Positions 26,289 to 36,900 of a DNA stretch of 64,000 nucleotides are shown piece by piece. Both the position numbers and the translations under genes were made by a program. Source of the DNA: Pseudomonas gingeri (GTDB taxonomy: Bacteria; Pseudomonadota; Gammaproteobacteria; Pseudomonadales; Pseudomonadaceae); the NCBI RefSeq assembly GCF_013385425.1, contig NZ_JACAQA010000003.1, forward strand, positions 248,001 to 312,000. The letters run 5' to 3'. The notes beneath the pieces are model-generated. The model was not told the origin of the DNA, searched no databases, and saw only the letters and a list, made by a program, of their open reading frames with translations. The first letter of the stretch is position 1, and each line of letters opens with the position of its first letter.

Positions 26289-27269
26289 TCAGAATTGGTA
26301 GCCGACGCCGGCGTAATAACCCCAGCCGTTGGAACGGGCGCGGAAATCGTCGTCGCCGAAATTCAGCTGACTGCCGTCGCGCCAGTTGCCGCCGTTGTGG
26401 AAATAGCGTCCCACCAGGGTAAAACGCAAATGTGTAAAGGAATACAGCAGCACGTTGGTCGCCACCGTGGCATTGGCGGTACGCGCCGGATCGGTCTTGT
26501 GCAGGTCGGAGCCGAAATCGAAGTTGGTAAAGCCGATATAGGTCAGCGACGCGCCATTGCCGAAGTGGTCGATGGGCACGATGTACTTGAGCTGGACGCG
26601 GTAGCCGTCCCACGAATACTCGTTGTTCGCGCCGTAGTTCTCCCACTGGTAGCGCCCGTAGAAGTTGGCCGACAGATTGACCCGCGAATGGGTGTCGATA
26701 TCGGTACCCAGGCCGCTGTAGAGGGTATTGGCGCGGTTGGCGGTGCGGCTGCCGTGATCGTAGATCCAGTCGAAGGCCACATACCATTCCTTGAACGGGC
26801 CGAGCGCCAGGCTGCGGCCGCTGAGGGCGTCGATGGAGATGCGCGGTTCGTGCTCCATGAACACCGGCGAGCCGTGGTCCCAGGCGCCCTGGTCATGGCT
26901 GTTGCCGATGCCGAAGACCTTCGGGATATCGACATAGCCGTAAAGTTCGAACGGGCCCTTACGACCGAAGTATTCGTATTCCAGGTAGACGTCATCGGCC
27001 GGACGAGGCCCGAAACTGATGTCCCTGCTGCCGATCACGGTCAGGTCCTGGTTGAACCAGTCGGACAGGTAGGCGCCCTGCTTCGCCGCAGGTCCTGCAT
27101 CGGGGCTCAGTGCTTCGCCCTGGGCGGACTCATCGACAGGGGCCGCTTGGGCCTGGGCTTCGCCATGGGTCTGCAGTGTCAGGCTGCCGAACAGCAGGGA
27201 CAGTGCAAGACGGGTAAAACGCGGGGATGGCACGGCGTGCCGGAGCAGCGGCTGGAACAAGACGGACAT
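26289..27269 (-). CDS. Tsx/OmpK-type nucleoside channel
   Basis: 326 residues. After a signal-type N-terminus the mature chain starts with a flexible, charged linker, then a 12-strand barrel: WFNQDLTVIGSRDISFGPR, DDVYLEYEYFGRKGPFELYG, KVFGIGNSHDQGAWDHGSPV, and the final strand GYYAGVGYQF ending in Phe. This matches Tsx nucleoside-specific channels. It is paired with the downstream NUP gene. Confidence 0.9.
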   Translation of the reverse strand: MSVLFQPLLRHAVPSPRFTRLALSLLFGSLTLQTHGEAQAQAAPVDESAQGEALSPDAGPAAKQGAYLSDWFNQDLTVIGSRDISFGPRPADDVYLEYEYFGRKGPFELYGYVDIPKVFGIGNSHDQGAWDHGSPVFMEHEPRISIDALSGRSLALGPFKEWYVAFDWIYDHGSRTANRANTLYSGLGTDIDTHSRVNLSANFYGRYQWENYGANNEYSWDGYRVQLKYIVPIDHFGNGASLTYIGFTNFDFGSDLHKTDPARTANATVATNVLLYSFTHLRFTLVGRYFHNGGNWRDGSQLNFGDDDFRARSNGWGYYAGVGYQF

Positions 27270-27492
27270 TGAAACTCCCTGTTTTTATAGTGTTCGGTGG
27301 AAACGGCCAGGCGTACCGTCCTCCGATGGTGCGGCACTCCCTGGCCTCACCCACAACCTTACATATAGCGGTAACAAGCGCCTACAAAATATTGAAATAT
27401 ATGGAAATGAAATGTCAAAACTGTCGATTGGGTCAGGGAATTCGGGGGCAAATGCTGGATTGCTATCGTCAGCAATCCAGCCCCCACAGGGA

Positions 27493-27723
27493 TCAAAGCG
27501 CCTGGAGACGCTCGACGATCTGGTTCTTCACTTTCAGTCGCCGTTCCTTCAGCGTTCGCAACGGATCATCCGCCGCCTGGGCCGACTCGGCCGCCAGCAC
27601 TTCCTTGTCGATATCGTCGTATTGATCAAGCAGTTGGTTGAGCCTGGGGTCCTTGCTCCTGTGTTGCGCCAGCGCCTCTTTGTTCAACTTCAGGTCCGCG
27701 AGCAAATCGTGCTTGACCGGCAT
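27493..27723 (-). CDS. DUF465 (YdcH-like) small protein
   Basis: 76 residues from the ATG at 27723, with GAGGT upstream. It is a helical, Lys/Asp-rich protein with the DUF465 pattern: KDPRLNQLLDQYDDIDKEVL and LKERRLKVKNQIVERL. Such proteins form short coiled-coil hairpins; their role is unknown. It is a single gene. Confidence 0.85.
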   Translation of the reverse strand: MPVKHDLLADLKLNKEALAQHRSKDPRLNQLLDQYDDIDKEVLAAESAQAADDPLRTLKERRLKVKNQIVERLQAL

Positions 27724-27834
27724 ATCGTCACCTCTTGGTTCTGTGGGCAATACATGAAGTTCCAGAGCCGCCCCTTCATGAAAGGTTCAAGGCGATGCAT
27801 CCCTAAGCAATAGCACGCCCTGGCCCTCCTTGCC

Positions 27835-30009
27835 TCAAAGCTTAGCTTTACGCCGACGTACCCACAGTGTCGCCAACCCGGCCAATAGCGCCAGGACGCC
27901 TACGATCAGCGCCACCTTGTAAGGCCGCAACGCCGAACGCACGGCGTTCAACGGCTCGGTCAGATAACGCTTGTTGGCCTGGTCGAAGTTCGGCTCCTGG
28001 CATTGCTGGCCGAAATTCGTCGCCCAGCTCACATACGGACCCTGCTCGACATAACGCTGGTAGAACTGGATTTCCTCATCACTCCCGGCGACCCAGCTCG
28101 CCGCCTTGCACAGCACGGCGGCGAAAGCCTGGCTGCTATGGGGCAACTGGTCGGCGGCCTGGCTGGCCAGGTCCGCAGCGACCCAACGATAGTGATAACG
28201 CCGGTCGGGCTTGGCCACGGTGGCCTGCTGTCGCTGGATTTCCGCGGTTTCGAGAAACGCTGCCGGTTGCAACGCAGGTGTGTCCAGGGCGTAGTAACCG
28301 TCCAGGGTGCGGTAATCCGGCGCCATCTCGTAGCCGAGGATTTCCATACCCGACTTTCGCGCTATGGTAGCCGCGGCAAACAACGACTCGGCGCGCCCAG
28401 TGGCGGTCCAACGCGACACCGCTTGTTGGCGGTCACGGCCATAATCCCGCGCTGTCGCCTGTAATTCGGGGCTGTCGAAGTACTTCGGTGCCTCATCGTA
28501 GCGCCCCTCGCGCAGCAGGCGTCGGGCCAGCAATTCACGCAGTTGCGCGGCCACCGGGCGGCGCACGTAATTCTCCTTGTCCTCGGGCTTTGCCGCAGGC
28601 GCCGCAGGCACATGGGCATCGACATAGGTTTTCAGCTCGTCGGTCGTCAGCACCCGCTCGGCCACGGTCGCGGCATCCTGCCAATAGATGTCCTGGCTGC
28701 GGTAGAGCTGGTCGAACGCTTGCAGGTAGTCGCCACGGTCCAGTGCCAGGATCGCACTTTCACCCTCGACCCGGCAGCCGGGCTGGACGGTCTCGAAGCT
28801 CCAGTCCGGCGCCCGCCGCGTGCCCCAGGCTTCGTCCTTGGGAAAGGCCTTGGCCGCCTTGGCATAAGCACTGGCGGCCTGGACCTTGTCGCCGTCGCGC
28901 AAGGCCAGCTTGGCCCGCACCCACCACGCCAGGCCACCGTCGCCGGCGTGTTCGACAAAGGCCTTGGCTCCCGCGTAGTCACCCTTCTGGTAGCTCAGGG
29001 CGGCCAGACGGTCAGCGTTGTCCAGGCTACCGGCGGCACTGGCCAGCAGTAACTTGGACAGTCGCAGGTCCTGCTCCGGCTGCTCATCGAAGGCCCCGCC
29101 AACCCGGCTCAACGCATAGGCGGTCAACAGCTCCTGGACGTTTTTCTCCTTGAGCAAGGTGCGCAGCTCATCATCCGGCAACCCCGCCAGTTCGCCGGCG
29201 ATCTGCTTGAGCGAGGTGTAGCCACTGTTGGAACCCAGCCGGCTTTGGCTGGCGTATAGCGCAATGGCGCGGTTCCAGTCATTGTCAAGCCTGACCAGCC
29301 GGGCTTCCTCACCCAGACTGGCAATCCCCAGTTCCAACGGATCACTGAAATCCCCGGCGCTCAAGTCCCGGGTCTGCTGGAACGCGAGCCGGGCCTGGGC
29401 CTGCAGCTCAATGCTGGTGGCGGCCGGAGCGCTGGCGTTATCCGCCGGGGTATCGACACCCGCCTCGGCCTGGACACTCAGGGCGACCAAGGCCCGCCCG
29501 AGGGAATACGCGGCCCAGGTGCTGCGCAGCTTGCGTTGGTCGGCCGGCAAGGCCAGGACCTGGCGGAAGTACTCCACCGCCCGTTGCGCATCACCGGCCT
29601 GGAAGGCCACGGCACCGGCGATATACAGCCGCAACTCAGCCGGCAGGCTGGCGCCCTGGGTTTCGACCTGCTGCGGATCTTGCAGGCCGCGCAAGCGCGT
29701 CACCTCGGCCCGCAGGTTTTCCGGCAGTTCGCTGGCTTCCACCTTATCCCGTTGCTCGCGATAGGGCTTGCTGTTGTCATCGCTGTCCCAGTACGGCGTC
29801 AGCGTCGCCTCGGTCGCCGGTTTCAGGCCGGCAACGGCTTCGCCGAGACGGTCGACCTCGAAGGCGAAGTTGGTTTCCGGCAGATCGGCCAGGGACTGGG
29901 CGCGATCGTTCAGCAGACGCAAGGGAAAGTCCGGACCGCAGGCCAGTGCCGAGAGCGGCAGACTGAGGGACAGGCACAGCAGGTGCCGAGGCCAGTTACG
30001 GGTAGACAT
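27835..30009 (-). CDS. Large exported TPR-like protein with C-terminal membrane anchor
   Basis: 724 residues from the ATG at 30009, with AAGGAG upstream. The long in-frame extension upstream lies over the DUF3142 gene and is rejected. A signal peptide (LCLSLSLPLSALA) precedes a Cys at the start of the mature protein. The body is rich in Ala/Leu helical repeats resembling TPR/Sel1 units (ALSYQKGDYAGAKAFVEHAG, AYAKAAKAFPKDEAWG, RRLLREGRYDEAPKYF). It ends in one transmembrane helix followed by RRRKAKL, so the repeats face the periplasm. No function was recognised. Its start overlaps the upstream DUF3142 lipoprotein gene by 14 bp, implying coupling, and a squalene-synthase-like gene precedes both. 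Confidence 0.8.
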   Translation of the reverse strand: MSTRNWPRHLLCLSLSLPLSALACGPDFPLRLLNDRAQSLADLPETNFAFEVDRLGEAVAGLKPATEATLTPYWDSDDNSKPYREQRDKVEASELPENLRAEVTRLRGLQDPQQVETQGASLPAELRLYIAGAVAFQAGDAQRAVEYFRQVLALPADQRKLRSTWAAYSLGRALVALSVQAEAGVDTPADNASAPAATSIELQAQARLAFQQTRDLSAGDFSDPLELGIASLGEEARLVRLDNDWNRAIALYASQSRLGSNSGYTSLKQIAGELAGLPDDELRTLLKEKNVQELLTAYALSRVGGAFDEQPEQDLRLSKLLLASAAGSLDNADRLAALSYQKGDYAGAKAFVEHAGDGGLAWWVRAKLALRDGDKVQAASAYAKAAKAFPKDEAWGTRRAPDWSFETVQPGCRVEGESAILALDRGDYLQAFDQLYRSQDIYWQDAATVAERVLTTDELKTYVDAHVPAAPAAKPEDKENYVRRPVAAQLRELLARRLLREGRYDEAPKYFDSPELQATARDYGRDRQQAVSRWTATGRAESLFAAATIARKSGMEILGYEMAPDYRTLDGYYALDTPALQPAAFLETAEIQRQQATVAKPDRRYHYRWVAADLASQAADQLPHSSQAFAAVLCKAASWVAGSDEEIQFYQRYVEQGPYVSWATNFGQQCQEPNFDQANKRYLTEPLNAVRSALRPYKVALIVGVLALLAGLATLWVRRRKAKL

Positions 30010-31198
30010 TCCAAGCTCCTTGATCGATTCGGGTACAGCGCGCCCAACCGAGCGCACGCTGGCCACCAGCGGCGATGCGCACGCTGGACTGGCGGGTAAA
30101 AATGAGCTGCTTCGAGGTTTGCTGCAAGGTATAGCCATTGATGCCGTCGACACCATCACATTGCTCTGCGTCGAGCACCACGCGCTCGGGTAGCGGCCGG
30201 TCGAGATTGCCGACATTCTCCAGGCGTATGTCGTAGAGGCCCTCGCGGGCCGACAGTTCAACCCGCCATTGACTGGCGAGGGCCTCGCCACGGGCCACCG
30301 CGCGCAGGGTCGCCAGGCTCCAGGCGCGGCGATCACCGGGCAGCGGCAGGCGAAACCAGATCAGCCCGGCCAGATGCGCCGGCGGCTTGGCCCGCAGTTG
30401 TTGGGCCAGGGTTGCCAGTTGCTGCGGATCGGCCAACAGCTCGCGGCGTTCGCCACCACGGTTCAGCGCAACTTCACCTTCGACCACCGGCCCGCCCTGA
30501 TCGTCCGGCAACAAGGCCACGCCATAGGCCGGCAGCGCCAGGTAAAACGGCTTGTCGCTGACCCGCCCCCAGCGCTCGGCCCAGTCCCTGGCTTGGCCAG
30601 GATTGAACAGCCCGAGCCTCGGGTTGCTCACGGCATGCACCTGCAACACGCTGCTGTCGACCGCCTGCAACAAGGCCGGTAACTGCGGGCTGTCGAGCCA
30701 GGCCGGCAAGGCGGTGATGCTCAGTTTCAATGAAGGAGGCAACAGGCCGCGCAGTTTGACCAGGAAATCGGTATAACCCGGCAGGCGTGCGCTACCGCTG
30801 TCATGGTCGATTTCCAGCCCGGCGGGCGCCACGCCGCCAGCCTGCCAATCGTCCAGCAGCGTCGAGATTTGCGTGCGCGCGAGGTCCAGATCCAGGGCCG
30901 GAAGCTGGCCGTCGAGGCGAACCACCGCGATCACCGGCCGGCCATCGGCCTTGAGTTGCGCCAGATCCACCCGCGCCCTGCTCCACCCGGCCTTGGGCTG
31001 GGCCTGCAGGGCCAGCACCCGCAAAGTCGAGAAGTCCGCCCGGCTCCGGGCCAGGGCCTGCTCATGGGCCGGGCGCCATTGGCGTTGCCAGATATAGAGT
31101 TGTTGGTCGAGGGGCGTTGTCGGTGCGGGCTGGCAGCCGCTGAACAGCAAGAGCAGGCCGAGGGGCACCAGCCTGCGGGCAGAAAAAATCAAGGACAT
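29996..31198 (-). CDS. DUF3142 lipoprotein
   Basis: 400 residues. The lipobox is FSGC within LLLLFSGCQPA, so it should be lipid-anchored. The conserved core (YIWQRQW, PVIAVVRLDGQLPALD, GLEIDHDSGSARLPGYTDFL, SDKPFYLALPAYGVALL, LAGLIWFRLPLPGD) matches DUF3142, a TIM-barrel-like family of unknown enzyme activity. It is 63 bp after the squalene-synthase-like gene and overlaps the start of the large TPR protein. The three genes look like one transcription unit. Confidence 0.82.
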   Translation of the reverse strand: MSLIFSARRLVPLGLLLLFSGCQPAPTTPLDQQLYIWQRQWRPAHEQALARSRADFSTLRVLALQAQPKAGWSRARVDLAQLKADGRPVIAVVRLDGQLPALDLDLARTQISTLLDDWQAGGVAPAGLEIDHDSGSARLPGYTDFLVKLRGLLPPSLKLSITALPAWLDSPQLPALLQAVDSSVLQVHAVSNPRLGLFNPGQARDWAERWGRVSDKPFYLALPAYGVALLPDDQGGPVVEGEVALNRGGERRELLADPQQLATLAQQLRAKPPAHLAGLIWFRLPLPGDRRAWSLATLRAVARGEALASQWRVELSAREGLYDIRLENVGNLDRPLPERVVLDAEQCDGVDGINGYTLQQTSKQLIFTRQSSVRIAAGGQRALGWARCTRIDQGAWNVYP

Positions 31199-31261
31199 AC
31201 GAACCCTTATCGAACACGGCGGGCCTGTTTTGCCGGCATCTTACCTCAACAGCGCGGCACT

Positions 31262-32308
31262 TCAGAGACGGGTCAACGGCAACGAACGCGTCGCCCGATC
31301 GAACAGCCCCCGCAAGCCGGCGTTGTCTCCACCCAGCGAGCGCAGAGTGCCGAGGGTTGTCATTGCCAGGCCGCGGGGCACTTTCACCTGCGACCCGGAA
31401 TGAAAGTCGGCACGTCGATGCAGGTTACGCAACGTCAGTATCGCCAGGCCAATGGAGTGCAGGCAGAAAAACCTCAAGCTGGCGCGCTCGGGTGCAATCA
31501 GCAGCGTGTAGTCCAAGGCTCGGCGTAGATGTGCGTGGGCAATGCCGATCAGTTCTGTCAGCGCCGGCCCATAGCCAGGTTGCGTACTCGTGTGCAACGA
31601 CAACAAGCACACGCCATGTCGCGCAAACAGGTCCCGTGGCAACCAACAAACGCCACGCCGCCGGTCTTCCCATTGGTCCTTGAGGATATTGGTCAGCTGC
31701 AACCCCTCGCCAAACGACAGGGCCAGTGAGGCCATCCGCTCCTGATGAACCACCAGTTCCGGCGCGAAGTCGACGAACAATTCGGTGAACATTTCGCCCA
31801 CCACGCCCGCAACGCAGTAACAGTAGCGTTTGAGCTCGGACAAGGTCTCCAGCCCCTGCAAACCAACGACCCGCTGGAAATCCCCCATGCCGAGGCACAT
31901 CACCCGCAGGCACCGCACAATGGTCGCCTGCTGGGGTTCGTCAAGGGTCCGCAGCACCTCCAGTACCCGTGGCAACTGACTCAACAGTGCTCTTTCCGCC
32001 GGCGAACTGGCCTCGGAAAGCAAAGGGCCCAGCTCATCACAGAACGGCCGGGCATCGATCTCACCGAGAACTGCCCGGATGTACGCCGCTTCATAATGCT
32101 GCTTGTCGGTAATCGACAGCGTCGGCTCGTCCTCGATGGTGTCGGCGATCCGACAGAGCAGGTAGGCGGTGGTCATGGCCGTGTTCAACGGCGGCGGCAA
32201 TTGCGGGATGGTGAGGGCAAAAGACCGAGACACCTGAGGGAAAATCGCCTCCTGATAACCGAGGGCGCTCTGCGGTGCCAATGCTCCGGTTGCTTGGGTA
32301 AAGGGCAT
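31262..32308 (-). CDS. Squalene/phytoene synthase-family enzyme
   Basis: 348 residues. Both Asp-rich metal motifs are present as DxxxD: DTIED at about 56-60 in LLCRIADTIED, and DQWED at about 211-215 in LTNILKDQWEDRRRG. YCYCVAGVVGEM near 162-173 is the expected pyrophosphate/NADPH-side block. The second motif looks more like eukaryotic-type squalene synthases than phytoene synthases. A lone enzyme of this class is unusual in Pseudomonas, which does not normally make hopanoids or carotenoids; no desaturase, cyclase or isoprenoid genes are near. It leads an apparent operon with a DUF3142 lipoprotein and a TPR membrane protein. The product is unknown. Confidence 0.85.
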   Translation of the reverse strand: MPFTQATGALAPQSALGYQEAIFPQVSRSFALTIPQLPPPLNTAMTTAYLLCRIADTIEDEPTLSITDKQHYEAAYIRAVLGEIDARPFCDELGPLLSEASSPAERALLSQLPRVLEVLRTLDEPQQATIVRCLRVMCLGMGDFQRVVGLQGLETLSELKRYCYCVAGVVGEMFTELFVDFAPELVVHQERMASLALSFGEGLQLTNILKDQWEDRRRGVCWLPRDLFARHGVCLLSLHTSTQPGYGPALTELIGIAHAHLRRALDYTLLIAPERASLRFFCLHSIGLAILTLRNLHRRADFHSGSQVKVPRGLAMTTLGTLRSLGGDNAGLRGLFDRATRSLPLTRL

Positions 32309-32423
32309 GGTCAGGCTCGTTGAATAAAAGAAATCGCTTGGGGCGTGTGCATCTTAACGGCTGGAAAACACCGACAAGATACCGTCTTGCAACAGATTGT
32401 TATAACGAGCCCGCGCCCACCGC

Positions 32424-32450
32424 AAAAAATATTACCGACACCCTCGTCGG
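32424..32450 (-). terminator. Likely terminator of the muxABC-opmB operon
   Basis: The minus strand reads CCGAC, a 6-nt loop and GTCGG, then TAATATTTTTT, about 40 bp past the opmB stop. The stem is short but the T-tract is strong. Confidence 0.6.
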
Positions 32451-32489
32451 AGTGGCCTCCTCCTGGGCAAACCGACAGGCTACGACGTC

Positions 32490-33932
32490 TCACTTACCGG
32501 TCAAATCGCCCCCTTGCCAACCACCGCCCAGGCTCTGGATCAAGCTGACGCTGCCCTGGGTCAACTGGCCCTGGGTGTCACGCAGACTCTGCTCGGTCTG
32601 CAACAGGATCAGTTGCTGGGTCAACACGCCTTGCAGGCTGACCGTGCCGGCCTTCTGCTGGGCCTGCTGGCTGCCGAACAATTGCTGGTTGCGCTGGTAG
32701 ATCTGCTGGTAGGCCTGGGCCTGGATCTGCAGGTGATTGAGTACCGAGAGGTTGTCTTCGACGTTCTGCAAGGCGCTGAGCACCGTGCCGCGATAGTTGG
32801 CGACTTCCTCGTCATAGCTGGCTTCGGCCTCCTTGACCGCCGCCGAACGCGCACCGCCGTCGAACAGGGTTTCGGCCAGCGCCGGGCCGACGCTCCAGAT
32901 CCGGTTCGGCAAGGAGAACAGGCCGCCCAGGGCGCTGCCCGTGTAGCCGACCTGGGCCGTCAGATCGAGATTGGGATAGAACGCCGCCTCGGCAACGCCG
33001 ATTTTCCCATTGGCCGCGGCCACCGAACGCTCGGCGGCGACCACGTCCGGACGCCGTTGCAACAACCCCGACGGCAGGCTCAGGGGGGTTGCCGGCAGGT
33101 TGAAGGCAAAGCTGTCGACCGGCGCCAGGCTGAACTGCGCCGGCGCCACGCCCACCAGCACCGCCAGGGCATGCTCGAACTGCTCGCGCGAACGCTGCGA
33201 GGTCTGCAGGGCAGCCACCACCGTGGTCAGTTGGTCCTGGGCCACCAGCAACTGGTCGTTGGAGGCGGTGCCCTGGGTGTATTCGGTCTGGGTGATGTCC
33301 AGCAGGTGCTGATTGATCCGTTGTTGTTCGTTCAACAAGCGGATATCGATATCCAGCTGGCGGATGCCGAAATAGTTGCTGGCGACACTACCGCCGATGG
33401 ACAGCCGGACTCCCGCCAACAGGGCATCGGAGGACTGGGCCGAGGCCTGGCTCGACTCGATGCCACGGCGTACCAGGCCCCACAGGTCCGGCTCCCAGCT
33501 GGCGCCGAGGGTGGCGCTGACACTCTGTTCGACCGAACCGCCCGAAGTGCTCGTGGTTGCCCCGCTGCTGCCGCTCTTGCCCACCCCACGGGAACCGGAC
33601 AGTCCGGCGGTCACCGTCGGCCAGAGCCCGGCCCGGCTGGAGGCGACTTGCGCTTGCGCCAGGCGATAAGCCGCCTCGGCGGCGACAATCGACTGGTTGG
33701 CCTTGGCCGCGCGGATCATCAGGTCGTTGAGGACCGGATCGTGGTAATCCAGCCACCACTGGCTGTCCAGCGCCCCCTGGGGATTGGCGGCCGCCCGCTG
33801 CCACTGCGCGCCTTCCTTGAAGGTCTGCGGCAGTTCGATCGGCGGTTTCTGGTAATCCGGCCCGACCATGCAGCCGCTGATGCTCAGGCTGAGCAACAGG
33901 ACCAGGCAGGGGGCGCGTCGACCCATCATCAT
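32490..33932 (-). CDS. opmB: Outer-membrane efflux lipoprotein, OpmB/NodT type
   Basis: 480 residues from the first of three consecutive ATGs at 33932, 2 nt after the RND gene stop. The lipobox is SISGC, followed by MVGPDYQKPP, the standard start of OprM-type trimeric channels. Two repeated efflux domains follow (RLAQAQVASSRAGLWPTVTA and RRPDVVAAERSVAAANGKIG with FYPNLDL). It is last of four genes in an RND system with two different pumps, which matches the P. aeruginosa MuxABC-OpmB layout. Confidence 0.92.
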   Translation of the reverse strand: MMMGRRAPCLVLLLSLSISGCMVGPDYQKPPIELPQTFKEGAQWQRAAANPQGALDSQWWLDYHDPVLNDLMIRAAKANQSIVAAEAAYRLAQAQVASSRAGLWPTVTAGLSGSRGVGKSGSSGATTSTSGGSVEQSVSATLGASWEPDLWGLVRRGIESSQASAQSSDALLAGVRLSIGGSVASNYFGIRQLDIDIRLLNEQQRINQHLLDITQTEYTQGTASNDQLLVAQDQLTTVVAALQTSQRSREQFEHALAVLVGVAPAQFSLAPVDSFAFNLPATPLSLPSGLLQRRPDVVAAERSVAAANGKIGVAEAAFYPNLDLTAQVGYTGSALGGLFSLPNRIWSVGPALAETLFDGGARSAAVKEAEASYDEEVANYRGTVLSALQNVEDNLSVLNHLQIQAQAYQQIYQRNQQLFGSQQAQQKAGTVSLQGVLTQQLILLQTEQSLRDTQGQLTQGSVSLIQSLGGGWQGGDLTGK

Positions 33933-33934
33933 GT

Positions 33935-36900
33935 TCAAGACTCCTTGCCGCGCCGGCGCAGCCGCTCGGAAGCGCTGTCCAGCCACAAATAGATAACCGG
34001 GGTGGTGTAGAGCGTCAGCAATTGGCTGAGCAGCAACCCGCCGATAATGGAAATCCCCAGCGGACGGCGCAGCTCCGAACCGTAGCCACTGCCCAGGACC
34101 AGCGGCAAGGCCCCGAGAATGGCCGCCAGGGTGGTCATCATGATCGGCCGGAAGCGGATCAGGCAGGCCCGGTGAATCGCCTCGCGGGCACTGCGCCCGT
34201 GCTGGACCCGCTCGGTAATGGCGAAATCGATCATCATAATGGCGTTCTTCTTGACGATCCCGATCAGCAGGATCACCCCCACCAGGGCGATGATCGACAG
34301 CTCGGTGCCGGTCAGCAGCAAGGCGATCAGCGCGCCGACACCGGCCGAGGGCAAGGTCGAGAGGATGGTCAGCGGGTGCATCAGGTTCTCGTAGAGCATC
34401 CCCAGCACGATATACACCGACAACAGGGCCGCGACGATCAGCAGCGGCTCGCTGGCCACCGACGACTGGAACACCTGGGCCGTGCCGGCGAACTGCCCGA
34501 CCACACTGGCCGGCATACGCAACTGGGCCACGGCATTTTCCACCAGCACCGTGGCCTGGCCGATGGAGGTGCCCGGCGCCAGGTTGAACGAGGCCGTTAC
34601 CGCCGGGAAGGTACCCTGGTGGGCAATGGAGATCGCCGTGCGCTGGATGCCGGTATCCGACAGCGCCGACAGTGGCACCAGCGTCTTGCCGCTTGCCGAA
34701 AGCGTTGTAGCGTTGGCCGCCTGGCTGGAGCTCACCGGCCCGGTCGGGACATAGATCGACTTGAGGGTCTGTGGATCGGTCCAGTACGGCGGCGCCACTT
34801 CCATCACCACGTGGTACTGGTTGGCCGACTTGTAGATGGTCGAGACCTGGCGTTGGCCAAAAGCGTCGTAGAGGGTCTGGTCGATATTGCCGATATTGAC
34901 CCCCAGGCGGGCAGCGGTGTCGCGGTTGATGCTGATGTTGGCCAGCAGGCTGTTGTCCTGCTGGTCGGTGTTGATATCGGTCAGTTGCGGCAGGGTATGC
35001 AGCACCGCGACGACCTTGGGCACCCATTCATCCAGGGTGGCCTGGTCATCGGCGGTCATGGTGTACTGGTACTGCGCCCCGCTCTGCCGGCCGCCGACCG
35101 TGATGTCCTGGGCCGATTGCAGGTACAGCCGGGTTCCCGGCAGGTCACCGAGGGCCTTGCGTACCTGGGCGATCACCTGGTCGGCGCTATCCTTGCGCTC
35201 ACCGACCGGCTTGAGGGCAATAAACAGTTGGCCGCTGTTGATCGCACCGCCACCACCGATAAAACCACCGACAGTTTCGACATTCGGGTTCTTCGACACG
35301 GTCTGGTTGATCTTGCTGAAGGCCTCCTGCATCGCCGCATAGGAAATACTCTGTGGCGCGATGATGCTGCCCTGCAGCCGCCCGGTGTCTTCCTGGGGAA
35401 AGAACCCCTTGGGCACCAGCACATAGAGCACACCGGCAAGGACGATGACCAGCACGGTCAGCAAGCCCATCAAGGCCGAATGCTCGACGACCCAGAGCAG
35501 GGTCCGGTCATAGAAGCGATGGAAGCGCGAGTCCGGGTATTCGTGATCCGAGCCCGTCTCCTCGCTCGGGCGCAGCAGGATGCTGGAGAGCATCGGCGTC
35601 ACGGTCAGGGAGATCAGCATCGAAATCAGGATCGCCACCGACAGCGTGATGGAAAACTCGCGGAACAGCCGCCCGACGATGCCGCCCATCATCAGCAAAG
35701 GAATGAAGACTGCAATCAGCGAGACACTGATGCTCAACACCGTGAAACCGACCTCCTGCGCCCCGGCCAGTGCCGCCTGCACCCGGCTTTCGCCGCGTTC
35801 CAGGTGGCGCATGATGTTTTCCACGATAACGATCGCATCGTCCACCACGAAGCCGGTGGAAATGGTCAGCGCCATCAGCGACAGGTTGTTCAGGCTGTAA
35901 CCGAGGAAATACATGGCGCCAAAGGTGCCGAGCAACGACAGCGGCACGACGATGGCCGGCACCAGGGTACTGCGCCAGTCGCGGAAGAAGCCGAAGGTCA
36001 CCAGGGTCACCAGGAAAATCGACACCAGCAAGGTGACTTCCACATCGTGCAACGACGCGCGGATGGTGGTGGTGCGGTCCAGCAGGATATTGAGCTTGAT
36101 CGAGGCCGGGATCGAGCTTTGCAGGAACGGCAACGAAGCCTTGACCGCGTCCACCGTCTCGATGACGTTGGCCCCCGGCTGTTTGAACACCACCAGCAGC
36201 ACCGCCGGCCGGCCGTTGGACAGGCCGAAGTTGCGCAGGTCCTCGACATCCTCGCGGACATAACCCAGATCGGCGATATGCACCACGTCACCGTTGCTTT
36301 GCTTGACTATCAGCGGCGCGTAATCCTCGGGTTTGAACAGCATGTCGTTGGCGCCGATCCCGTAGGACTGGTCGTTGATGGACAACGCGCCCTTGGGCAG
36401 GTTGGCGTTCGAGGAGGTAATCGCCGCGCGCACCTGCTCCAGGCTGACACCGTAATGGTTGAGCCGGTCCGGATTGAGTTCGATACGCACCGCCGGTAGC
36501 GCCCCGCCGCCGACGTTGACGTCGCCGACGCCGCTGGTCTGCAGCAGTTTCTGCTCGAGCAAGGTCGAGGCCACGTCATACATCTGGCCCGGCGTGGCAC
36601 TGTCGGAGGTCAGGCTGATGATCATGATCGGCGAGTCGGCCGGGTTGACCTTGCGGTAGGTCGGATTACCCGACAGATCGCTGGGCAGGTTGCTGCGGGC
36701 GGCATTGATGGCCGCCTGGACGTCACGGGCGGCGCCGTCGATATTGCGGCTCAGGTCGAATTGCAGGTTGATGCGGGTCGAGCCCAGGCTGCTCGACGAG
36801 GTCATCTGGGTCACCCCGGCGATCTGCCCGAACTGCCGCTCCAGTGGCGTGGCCACCGACGTGGCGACGGTTTCCGGATCGGCGCCCGGCAGCGAGGCGC

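Noticed and set aside
25228..26787. Longer version of the nucleoside permease reaching into the Tsx gene
   Set aside because: The extension is out of frame with Tsx and lacks protein features; the signal peptide at the internal ATG (26265) fixes the start.
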